This document shows positions 52,701-63,087 of a stretch of 64,000 nucleotides of DNA, piece by piece. The stretch is from Phytoseiulus persimilis. Taxonomy: Eukaryota > Arthropoda > Arachnida > Mesostigmata > Phytoseiidae. How positions within the stretch are numbered: position 1 is the first letter of the stretch; the number at the start of each line of letters is the position of its first letter. The position numbers and the translations under genes were made by a program. Location of the stretch: the NCBI GenBank assembly GCA_037576195.1, contig CM075104.1, forward strand, positions 22,646,211-22,710,210, in the 5' to 3' direction. The notes under the pieces were generated by a model. It worked only from the letters and a program-made list of their open reading frames with translations. It was not told the DNA's origin and ran no database searches.

Positions 52701-55700
52701 ATCCGGAATTGTCTAACTGCCGGGACGATGAAAACCGTCTCCTCGTTACCGATCACGGGCCCAAGAGTGAGCCGGGCAATCCACGGGAAGGACGTAGAAA
52801 TCAATGGTAGTGCGCGGAGCTTATGCTAGGGCTTAGAGAACCGTTGATCCATGCTCTCTGGGCCTCGCGGTGGGGATTTTCAGAGCGGTCTGTTTGCATA
52901 CTGGGCTGATCGGTGGGAATTTCGACGGGAAGAGGCTGCAACGTTAAAGAAATTTATTCCGCATTCGGAGCATTTTTCTCACCCGACAGATTCGGGGCGA
53001 ACGCCTCGAAGACCGGCCTTGCCTCCGACGAAAAGGATATCGGCACCAAAGCAAGCCGAACACAGAAGTGGGATTAGGCAAATTCGGAGTTCTTTCCTAA
53101 GCAAACAACATCATTAGCCGATTGGGCTCCGTCATTCGCACGAGAAGTGTTGCTCATTTCAACACCATTCTCGTACACTCGGTTTGTCGCTCTGTGCGTG
53201 GCTGAAAAAGAACTCCTAAGCTCCGCCAAGCTGTAACGAGAGAAACCCGATCTGGTCATCCGTTCGCCCGCTCCAACGGCTGACGATCAACCGCCCGCCC
53301 GCCAGCCTGCCTGCCGGCCGGCCTGAAGGTCCATCGGATGCCACTCGCTCGCTAAGGGCGCTATCACTTCCCAGTAACACAATAGCTCGACAAGAAGAGA
53401 TGACACTCGTGTTCACGATGGTGAAGTGTGGTGAAATGCATACGGCTGCATTGAGCAGTATCATGCACTGCAATGCAAACCTCCTCAAACACAATCGCAC
53501 GTTCTCTCGCACCAACCTCTCGAGCGAGCCCACGCGAGAAACGAAACAACATGATCCACTGCTCATGTCGACCGTTTTTGGGAAGCACCAGGCGGCTGGA
53601 CACTCGTCCGTTCGTCCACTGGGTCCATCAGGTTCATCGGCTGCTTCAGCGAGTATTCATCGTGGAATCGGGAGAATCCTTCCCCGAGCCGCCGGAAACG
53701 GAAAAAGCAACGCGGCTGATGGCACGACGACTTTGTTTACTTCTTGTTCAACATTCGGAACCATGGTTATATACGGGTCGGAGAGCAACTGCGATCGCGG
53801 ATCTGATTCGCGCCCGTACGTTGTCACGCAGCGGCCAAGACCCTCACGCTAATGTTCCCTCCTAGAGCGTTTATGTACTTTTTCATGGGATAACGATCAT
53901 TCGCCACTAATCACAACCCCAAGGTCCCAGCGACGACTCCCCGTCGTACGGCGAACTTCCCTCGCAGCAATCCTCATAACGATCCTCACCTGTCCGATGG
54001 CAAGTCCCGGAATCTTTTGTTACCAAAAATAGAATCCTCAGAACAATGCGAACCCGGCTTAGTTTAGACTGCCTCCCATTTGAGCGGCATGGTGCCTGTT
54101 GGCTTACCCGCAAAAACAGCGTCGGAATCTTCATTGAAGCGGAAAGGGACTCCAGATTTCCCTCCAAACGAGAACTGCCAAATTTAATCATCCCTTACTC
54201 GCCAGAGACACACATTCGAGCGCGGACCAGAAGTCTCTCGCTCTGACGAGGCTGGCGAGCTGGGAAGTAATTATCGTTTTGGGGTCTCGGCGGCTCCCTT
54301 CATTGATATCGAGTCTCTCACCAATGGTAACCATTGCTTCGTTCCCTTAGTTTTGAATTTCAACAACGCGCGGATAAACAGCGCGAGTGCATGATCCGGT
54401 GCCGAGGAGCTCAGAACCCGGAGCAAGATGCAAATGATTGCTCGTCTGGTTTTTGTCCTCTGGCTGTGTGTTGAATTACGAATTGTAATCTAATCCGTCG
54501 TGTTTGTCGGTTCAGCCGCCTGTCTACGGTCGGTATTGATCTCCGATCCGATGCTCTAGTTGGCATCGCTGTCAGCACCGCGGTGCAGGTTCCCGATATG
54601 ATTTCGTTGCCGGGCATTAACATGAAAATCAGTTTCGAGCATGCGATAAAGTGGAGATTGTCGTCGCAGTGTGATTCGATCCAGCGATGATGAAATGAAA
54701 CGTCCGGTCGTGCGATACGCCTCCTTCTTGCAACCCGGCCAGCCGAGCGGTGGACGATCTCTCGTTCCTCAACCAGTTGTTGAGTCGGCGGCCAGCCACT
54801 CTAGAGTCGAGAATCACAACAATGCGCGCTCTTTGACGCGAGTCCAATAGAGTGCTTTTCGTCGTAATCCGGAGATCCGTCAAGATTGAGGTGCCGGCGA
54901 ACGGCGCTGCCCTTCGAGCCGAGAAGATTATCCGGAATATCGAGTCGCGCCGTGGGGGAATGCATGGATGGATGATCGCTTGAATGAGCGAGCGGGCGGA
55001 CGAACGAAACAACCGAGCCGAGTGTTCGATTTTCGTTGTACGGCCGGACACCTCGTAAAGTGCTTTATCCTGTTCATGAGCGGATACTCTGTTTGTGAAA
55101 GAGCCGCTGTTAAATCAGCGGAGCAAAAGCAAGAGTTATTGCCCCGAATAGCAAATACATACATCCGCCCTGAACAAGAGCTCTCTGTGTGGACGACCGA
55201 CCAAGCGCGTGAAAGAGCGAGTTCTCGGACGATTCGAGCAGACGGCCCGAGGTTCTACATCCCGAACAGCGGCGACCGGGAGAAAAATCTAATCCGTTAA
55301 TGGATCCTGACTGATGTCCCCTCGCCCCTCCAAACAAACGAATCAAGTGGACATTCGTTTCAAAGATCCACACCCAACTCCACGTTCACAAGGCCCAGCT
55401 CTGAACGTTGATATCGGGAATTCCGTCATCTCATGATGATGCAGAGGGTACAGCAGGGAAACTACGTCGCGGTTTGCTTGGTACAGAATTCTCCCGGCTG
55501 GAGTAATCTGGTGGCCTGTACAACAACTGATGGGAATGACAGAGAACGGCTGGATCATCCGCAGGATGGTAGTCATAGCGAATCCTCGAGGTCCATTTTG
55601 TCGGATCTCAAGTCTTTTGCAGCAGACGAATACTATCCTTTCCTCTGGAGCGAGGAACCTCAGGCTAGTCGTGAACACTGTATAGAATAATATCTGCTCT

Positions 55701-58536
55701 TCGGCTGTGGTTGGTGTGCTTCAGACCTTGTAGCGGGAATTCACGTTCTGAATCCCGAGACATTTGCAGCTCAGCTGTATTCAGAGCCCAGAGACACTTG
55801 ATCCAGAGACATTCCAAGCCCAGCGACGATTCGAGTCCAGCGTTCTTATAGAGTGATCGTGGAGTCCAGTTTTGCAAGCTTGTTCGGAAATGGCAAGGTT
55901 TCTGATTGGGATTCGGCATTGGGGAATCTCTCCATTCATCCTTTCTTAAGAAGAGCGTCTGATCGGTATGAACTGGAAACCGGAAAATTCTGATGCGAGG
56001 AGACCACGGAAGACGCTTCAGAAAATTTGGCTCCTCAGGGATGTCAAGTTGCCAACGAGTTGCCCAATAGATAACAATGATGTATTTCAGGGAGAGGCTC
56101 CGCACGCTGGAGAGTGTTTTGTTCGCGAAGATCAGACACCCTCACTGGCAAACCATAATGGGATCAACGGAGAAACAAATCAGAACCGTTCCTATCTCCG
56201 AACAACGGAATTCGAGGAAACCCTTCATGGAAGATGGGCTCGGAATTCCTCTGGGCTCTGAATGTGCTTGCGTTCTGATTAACCTCCCAATGTTTTCGGA
56301 CTCGAGATGACCCACAAATCTTGCGGCATAACTGCTTGTTTCTGGAATTCACGATAAGGGCGAGAGGATGTCCCTTTCTGGAATTCGTGCTTTCCTCAAT
56401 CAATCATTCGCTTCGCATGGGAGCACGGCGGGCGTGGAGTGAATTGACTTCTATCGAGAGTCCAGCGGGACTGGCGAGGAGCTATCGAACGAGACGAAAA
56501 AAAAACAGCTTTTCTCTCGGCGAAGGAACTTCAATTGTGTTCGCAATGATGAGGACCGCGATGTATTCAGCTGACGATATCCCGCCGATTCGGACCCAAA
56601 CTCCACTCCGGTCGGTCGGTCGTCGACTTTCATCGGTGGTCGTGCGAACAGCGCAGAAAAACTTTGATGAGGACTTCGGTGCCGCCACCGATGTCCCGCG
56701 CGGTCGTTTACTTCGGATGTGGGTCGACGAAACTTGCATTGATTTGACTCGATCTCCATCCGCACAAGCAATTCACAGTCCACGCTCAATAAGCACTCGG
56801 CCACAAGCGAATGCAGCATCACAAACAAATGGGGAAAATGCAATGCAAATACTTCTGGTGAAGTTGGTTTCAAACTGAGCTCTTGTGGTGTCCGCTGGAA
56901 GCCCGCAGCGTTCGTGACTCGAGCGAACTCCGCGCTTGTTACCTACAACAACAGAGACCACTTGTTGTGGTTATCTTTCGCACGAGAGACATTGAAGGAG
57001 GGGTCCGAAATGAAATAGTCGACCGAACCTTCGATTCGATCGGCCTTGCGGGTCTCTGCCTCCGGTTTTCGCCCACCAGCCGAAGAACACACAGCGGGTT
57101 GCTTCCCTGTGCGTAGACGCAGAAATCCGCCACCATTGTTCTTGTTTCTTTTGAGTTCTCACACTTAATTCCGCTCACTTGTCTGTTCTCGACGCCGCCC
57201 TTGCTTGGCCGACTCCTCCGTCAGTTAGTGAATTTTCCATCCGGACCAGGGAAGTAATCAGCGTCAGCCGTCACGGTGGAAGCCACGCGAGATGAGAGAA
57301 TTACCACTACTTCTACAAGCTGAACCCTTCGCATGTAGCCGACGTACAGCGGAAGCTTCTCCAAATATTAAGGAATGATGACGACGATGAGACCCCCTTC
57401 GTCCATCTTCCTCGTGTGCTTCTTTCTCATCCCGCGGTTTCGACCTCATCAAGGGGGTCCTCTGCTGGGTCGCCGACGGATTATTATCGGGCCGGCAAGA
57501 ACCACGAGAGGACAACGCGGCGGAAGTTTGCCGAAACTCAGACGAATGAACAGATGAACACATTCGGAGGGATTTGCGCGCGACGATGAATTCTGCCCTC
57601 CGCGCCGATTAGGTGCGGAATGAGAATCGATGTGAGGAATGAAACAGGCGGCCTGCCGTTATCGATGGACTCCCAGTGATGGGCTCGGCCACGAAGGAGC
57701 TAATCGTGGAATTCTGTATTGCTTGCACACGATGCCTTGAACAATGTATTCTTTCGAAAACAGCGAGACGGTGCAGATTTGCATACAGGCAAGAACGAGC
57801 CGAGTTCGACCATCCCATCGGCTCGAGGATTGCGGTGATCCAACCCGATTCCTTGAATGAGAGCAAAGAACCTCATCCAGGAAAACACTGACGATGAATG
57901 CGAAACCCGGTGCCCTGAGGGGCTAACAGGGTTTGAACAACTTCGCAACTGACCGCGCGCCGGCGAGGGCGCTGGTTTGGTTTTGGCGTATATTCATACG
58001 ATCATTGCCTCTCTACACTGCGCTGCTCGCTCGGCTTATATCTCGCGGCGGCAATAAAGCGTGGTTTTCCCCCGGAGCGCGACTCGGCATGCCGCACCTC
58101 TATTTTCGCATTTCGGTTGTACAACCTGCTCAGAAATCCTCGAGCACGGAGCCGAATCGGGGAGGCTCGGCGAGCGCATTGAGCTTGAGACTGAAACCGC
58201 CCTCTCAGAATCGATCCGGAGCTGAGTAGATGGAACAGTCGGGGTGGGGGAGCGGTGGCGAGGGGCCGGAACGCATATGAAGGTTCAACCAGGAATAGCC
58301 ACGCAGTTTTGGTTGGGCGAAGCTTTTGAAGTTCTAGAAACCGTCCTCGCATGGGTGCTCCCGTTCGAGAAAGTGGAGAGGATTAAAATGCGCATATGCC
58401 GTGCTAGTTGTCTTGGACTGCGGGCAGTCTGAGAACGGCTCCGAGCCCGAGCGCGTTGCCCGCGGGCGGCAAGGCTGGCAGCGGCAAGTGGGCTTCAGTT
58501 TATGACACGATATCCTCATGTTGAGGACGGACAAAA

Positions 58537-58570
58537 GGCCAGACTTTCTTTTGAGGCTGAAAGTCCGGCC
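58537..58570. repeat. 12-bp-arm inverted repeat (hairpin)
   Basis: GGCCAGACTTTC, a 10-nt spacer, then GAAAGTCCGGCC; the arms pair with one mismatch. It lies about 480 bp left of the MITE-like element. Its role is unknown. Confidence 0.5.
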
Positions 58571-59044
58571 AGCGACCAAAATCAGCTCTGAGCCCGCTCT
58601 CCCCGCGCGCTTTTACATCCCCTCATTTTCCTCAAAACTCCCGCGAATCCCCGCTCTCATCCTTGTCGTATCATGCTACCCCGCAAGAGCGAACAATGCT
58701 TGAATCCGGTGGTCGTTGTATTCTCTCTCGGGTTGAAAGACCGAAATGAGACTCGCTTGTGCGGCCCCCGTGGCTGCTGCCACCGATGTAAGGAAGCAGT
58801 TTTTGTGCCACATTCTTCATTGTTTGAATAAATAATCACCGCGGGCCATATTGCCAGAACGACCCGCAATAGTAAGCTGAGGAAAGCGATATTAACGGAC
58901 TGCGTTCCCTGCGCTCTCGAGCCGGCTGTCGCGGGGGAATAGCAAACAGACACCAATCAGGATCAGCCTTGCTCTCCGCACACGACTCCGTTCCCTCAAT
59001 GACCGCGCGGGATGATTCTCACGAAAAAAAGCCACTCACGTGGG

Positions 59045-59050
59045 TGCTGA
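59045..59050. repeat. Left target-site duplication TGCTGA
   Basis: Direct copy of the hexamer at 59464-59469, immediately outside the left inverted repeat of the MITE-like element. Confidence 0.78.
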
Positions 59051-59463
59051 CTAGACATGTATTTCCGAATCACGGATTACGGATCTCTTCGTACAACGGT
59101 GTCACGGAAAATGAGAACCGTGATACGGAAATACAACGACGGAGTCCTGAGAATACCCGTGCCAGAGGTATGATGACGTCAAATGATCATCATGCACGAA
59201 TCATTCCTCATAACTCCAATTAGACATCATTTTCCGTAGTACGCAGTACGGAGATTCCGAGACAGCTGAGATATTCGAGCATCCGTTATCCGGTACCCAC
59301 GGTCTGCCATGGGAAACACAAACAATATCGCTGCATCAAGGACATCTAAGATGTGAATCTGGGCGGGGATCCTTTTCCGTAGTACGGAATCACGGGATAA
59401 ATTCCTCGTGACGCCGTAATACGGAAATGTTTTCGTGAGCCGTGATACGGAACACATGTCTAG
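59051..59463. mobile_element. MITE-like non-autonomous DNA transposon with TIRs and 6-bp TSD
   Basis: The element is 413 bp. It begins CTAGACATGT and ends with the exact reverse complement ACATGTCTAG; the inverted similarity extends to about 25 bp (ATTTCCGAATCACGG against GTTCCGTATCACGG after the first ten). It is flanked on both sides by TGCTGA (59045-59050 and 59464-59469), a perfect 6-bp target-site duplication. Inside are about nine copies, in both orientations, of a palindromic word near CCGTANTACGG or CCGTGATACGG, and an internal direct copy of the left end at 59220-59251. It has no open frame that looks like a transposase, so it would depend on an enzyme supplied elsewhere. I cannot name the superfamily: 6-bp duplications are uncommon for cut-and-paste elements and the terminus matches none I know well. 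Confidence 0.8.
59220..59251 (+). repeat. Internal copy of the MITE left terminus
   Basis: This 32-bp stretch starts TTAGACATCATTTTCCG. By eye it aligns without gaps to the left end of the element (59051-59082) at 23 of 32 positions, in the same orientation. It makes 59220-59463 look like an element of its own inside the larger one, either from an internal duplication or from an old composite of two related copies. Confidence 0.6.
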
Positions 59464-59469
59464 TGCTGA
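59464..59469. repeat. Right target-site duplication TGCTGA
   Basis: Direct copy of the hexamer at 59045-59050, immediately outside the right inverted repeat of the MITE-like element. Confidence 0.78.
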
Positions 59470-60745
59470 CCCAGAAGTGCGACTCAGCCGAGCTTTGGAA
59501 GTTATCTCGGATAGAGAGCGCGCCATTCGCTAAACGAAAACTGTCGGTCGAGAGTACGCTCATGTTGCCAACGGCACCATGGTGAATGTTCCGTCGGAAC
59601 ATGTTGGATCTTAGTTAGTAACCTGAATTCATTGTCCTGCGGGTAATCCACGACAACTTGGCGGGTGAAGCTGACTTCGCAGCTGAACGATTATGCCTGG
59701 GGAAAGCTCCGCCGAATTCAACGACCAATGACGTGATCAGGTTATCGGAAACAGCGGATTCCGGAGTCGTTCACTCGCGATCCCGCTCTCATCTTTTTCT
59801 GAAGGCTCGCCTTGCAACAAGACAACAAACGCCCTCCATACTCTTCCGGAAGAGGAGGGGCTTCCTTCTATTCGGACTTCACCCCTGAAGTCAACTGGAG
59901 GAAGTTGGTTCGCCCACTGGAGGCAGGATGGATAAGACAGAGAGCTAGATAAGCAAGCGAGCAATCAGACGACGGCAACGAAGCACAGACTCAGGAAGAT
60001 TGTCCACACACGACCCTCTTTGCCTCCCGCCTCTCCCAACTTCTTCCGCTCCACGCCAGATTGGGGATTGTGAGCGAGGACGGAGAACTTGGAACTCGGA
60101 TGCTGTTTGTTCTTAGCTGACCGGCTGGTTGCTGTTACCGGTGAACGGACAACCAGCCCGTCGACGACCGGCCAAGCGACCGCTGCCCGTTGTAATCAGG
60201 CTTAATGTATGCACCCTCGGAGAAAACCTCGAAAATAAGAAAAAGTAAAGAAGGACGAGAGGGAGAAAAAGACATCAGCCGCATTGGAAGTTCTCGACGA
60301 CGACGGTGAGACGAAGACGACTCGTTCTCTTACCCCCGACGTACCTCTTCTCACCGGTGGCCAAGTGAACGGGCGGCCGGGCGGGCGGTCAGGCAAACGG
60401 GTGGGGAAGCTTTTTATTCGCTAATGAACAACCCGACGTCCGCTCGGCAGCTCGCTCATGAGCTAATTCCTCCACAATCCGCAGCAGTGTATGCATACGA
60501 AGAAAAGCGTCCGAGGCGAACTGTTTTAATGATGGCGAGAATACATATCATCCAAACGGTGGCGTCCGTATCACAGAGAGTTCTTGTCTTCCATCGATCC
60601 TGGAGACAGACTGAGTGGACTCAGCCACGGGGAAATCCTACGCTATTACGGTAATCACCGGCAGGGAATCAAGAGAGACTTCGACTCGAACTCTGGAGAC
60701 GGAGAGAGGACTGCTCTTGATCTTCGTTGGAAGGAGCTCTCGTCG

Positions 60746-61294
60746 ATGAGCATTCCCGTGGATCCCAACGGGATGGAATTCGTCACTCATCAATTTCTCA
60801 TCACAAATGGGAAAGTTGAAAATTTGTGGAGCGATTCATGGTGCCGAGGAGGATTTCAAATCCTTAGCAGTAGCTCCCGTCCCCTCATTATTCATCAAGT
60901 TTTGTATTCCGAAGTATTTTCGTTCGAGTATCATATGAACGACTCCCTCATCGGCTTTGGGAACGAAGGCTGCGATGACACTCGGAAGCCGCCCAGCCTC
61001 GGCAACTGGTCACTCCTGTCGACAGGGGACATATCAGTGTGCATCATCGGCAGTTTTGTTCGAATTAGGCTCCGATTTCACAGGAGCTTTGTATCCTGGA
61101 ACCTGCGTTGGACTCAATGGACCCATTCTGGGGTTCCTGTCGTAGTCGACGCGAACACGCCTCATCAAGACCCGCCTTTCCTCACGAAAATCATTTTTGG
61201 ATGCTCTATCAGGCTCGCGATTTCCCCTGAAATGAGACCCCCTCTGTTACATGACGTTGAGTATTGGCAGAATATGAACTGTGCAGGCAAATAA
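60746..61294 (+). CDS. Unrecognised open reading frame, doubtful
   Basis: An ATG-started frame of 182 codons; the same frame is open upstream to a TTG at 60584. I recognise no domain, signal peptide or membrane segment in it. It is rich in Trp (for example WNLRWTQW) and Ser, and no minus-strand frame of comparable size overlaps it. Splice sites were not resolved. It could be an exon of an unknown gene, part of a decayed repeat, or chance; I lean to chance. Confidence 0.12.
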   Translation: MSIPVDPNGMEFVTHQFLITNGKVENLWSDSWCRGGFQILSSSSRPLIIHQVLYSEVFSFEYHMNDSLIGFGNEGCDDTRKPPSLGNWSLLSTGDISVCIIGSFVRIRLRFHRSFVSWNLRWTQWTHSGVPVVVDANTPHQDPPFLTKIIFGCSIRLAISPEMRPPLLHDVEYWQNMNCAGK

Positions 61295-62489
61295 CTCGGA
61301 TTAGAACGGGGGCCGGGCTTGAACCGAGAGGCGTCAGAGAGCCGAGCTTGGTGGCGCCACCTAGCGTGAGGTTATGAGGGCACCGCCGCTTGAATTTAGG
61401 CGGGTGTTTTCGAACGTGCAGGAGCTGTGGCTGTTGTCAAAATACATTGAAAACTCCCGGGAATGGTCCTGGCATCTCTGTGGTATCACAAAGTTGTTCC
61501 TCACTACCGCCTCATTCCCAACCTGGGAAAAGGAAGAAAAAATGACACATTATTCTCCGTGTATGAGGAGCCATGCTCCAGCTTCGGGGAGAACTCCTCA
61601 TTTGTAATGTCTCATGCGGAAGACCTCCCTCCTCCTCTACCTCGAAAAAACTTTATTCGATGAAATTGTGCTCGGAATATTCGCCGGACCAGGCGGAATG
61701 AAGAACGATGATTGAGACCTTGAGACCGAAAAAGACCCCGATCTGGATTCCCTGCGCTGATGACTGGTTCGTGGGGCAAGTTTCACGGAGCATGAAATAT
61801 GCACCCTCCAACTATAACTGTTCCATGACATCGTAGACGGGCGGCATCGCTCATGCCGGTGGCAGGAGAAGACGTTAAACACTTTTGTGGGGGACCAGAG
61901 CCAGCAAGTATTGGCAGGGGTCGCGGCTACAACGAGGGAGGAGTTCCAACGAGCGAAAAGGATCCGTCCCGGCCCGCTCCCGAGCAAAAAGAAGGCAGTC
62001 ATTAAGGCGATTGCCTTATTTGTATTCCGCCGACGCGAACACCAACATCCGTTCTGACAAAACAGCCAAGAGGGAATCCAGCCGGATATTGGTCGAATAT
62101 GTTCCACTTGGAAGCGACGCCCCCGGCAGCCGCATTCCCGTCCACCCGCTGCGGAACAAGCGAACACTGGAGCAGAGACTCGTCGCGGAGAGGAGAGTAT
62201 CAGTCATACAGAAAACCCTCGGTTTTTTCGGACGGAGGAATCCGCAGTCATTCGCTCTCTGATGAACATTTTCGGCTCTCGCTCCGGTGAGCTCAGGAGT
62301 TATTCTCAGCGGAGGAGCTTCCTCAACCCCAGGAAGAGCGCTCCCGTGGCTCGCGTCGTTCCACGACATCGAGGGGAGAGGGATTCAAAGGAGGAAAACA
62401 TTCGACGTCGAAGACAGCGCAGATGATTCCACAGCCACGTCGAGGTTCTGGGCTCGCAATGACGGTCGTGTCTGTCTGCCTATCTCGAT

Positions 62490-62502
62490 CCCCCCCCCCC
62501 CC
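62490..62502. repeat. C13 homopolymer
   Basis: Thirteen C on the plus strand. Confidence 0.88.
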
Positions 62503-63075
62503 TCCCTCTTTGTGTTGGCAAGAAAAGACTCCAGTATCCTTTGATGAGACGTTACTTCCGTCACCACTGCTTGTTCGTTCATTTATGGGAGGGCGAGGAG
62601 GGATTGGACCGAGGGGCAGCCCGCCAGAGAGCCGGGACGATCTCGGTGGTGGCGGCGGCGACGACTGGGGATCTTTGATGATATCTTCAAATACTACCAA
62701 TGAGGGGTGCAGCTCCAACGGCCGGTTTTTCAGCAGGAACCGCATTCTTCCACAGAACCATCAGTCGAGGCGATATAAATAACGCGATTTCCTCTTTCCC
62801 GTTTCCTCTGTCAGCCGAGCTCGTCGAAGGGAGGGATTCGCGAGGAGCCGAGCAAGCTAAAATCGGCCGCAATGGCAAGACTGTTGACAAAAAATACTGA
62901 GCTGGGACACTTTGAGACGAATTCTGTCCACGGAGCTTGCGACGGGTGGAGGGAGAGGTATCCGTGAAACGCTGCCAATCGACTTCGAATCTAAGGGTAC
63001 CTATGAGCTCTTTCCGTCAGCCTCTCTTCATGAATTATCAAGTGGACCAGAAGGAAGTACAGACCGTGGCAGGAA

Positions 63076-63087
63076 GGGGGGGGGGGG
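63076..63087. repeat. G12 homopolymer
   Basis: Twelve G on the plus strand. Confidence 0.88.

Larger units (their letters stand above)
43001..59044. other. Non-coding stretch, no gene recognised
   Basis: I see no protein domain. Parts of about 43400-44700 and 55400-56400 are visibly dense in GAATTC-, GGAATC- and GATTCC-like words and may be related old repeats, but I could not establish an alignment by eye. The T14 tract and the hairpin at 58537-58570 also lie here. Confidence 0.5.
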
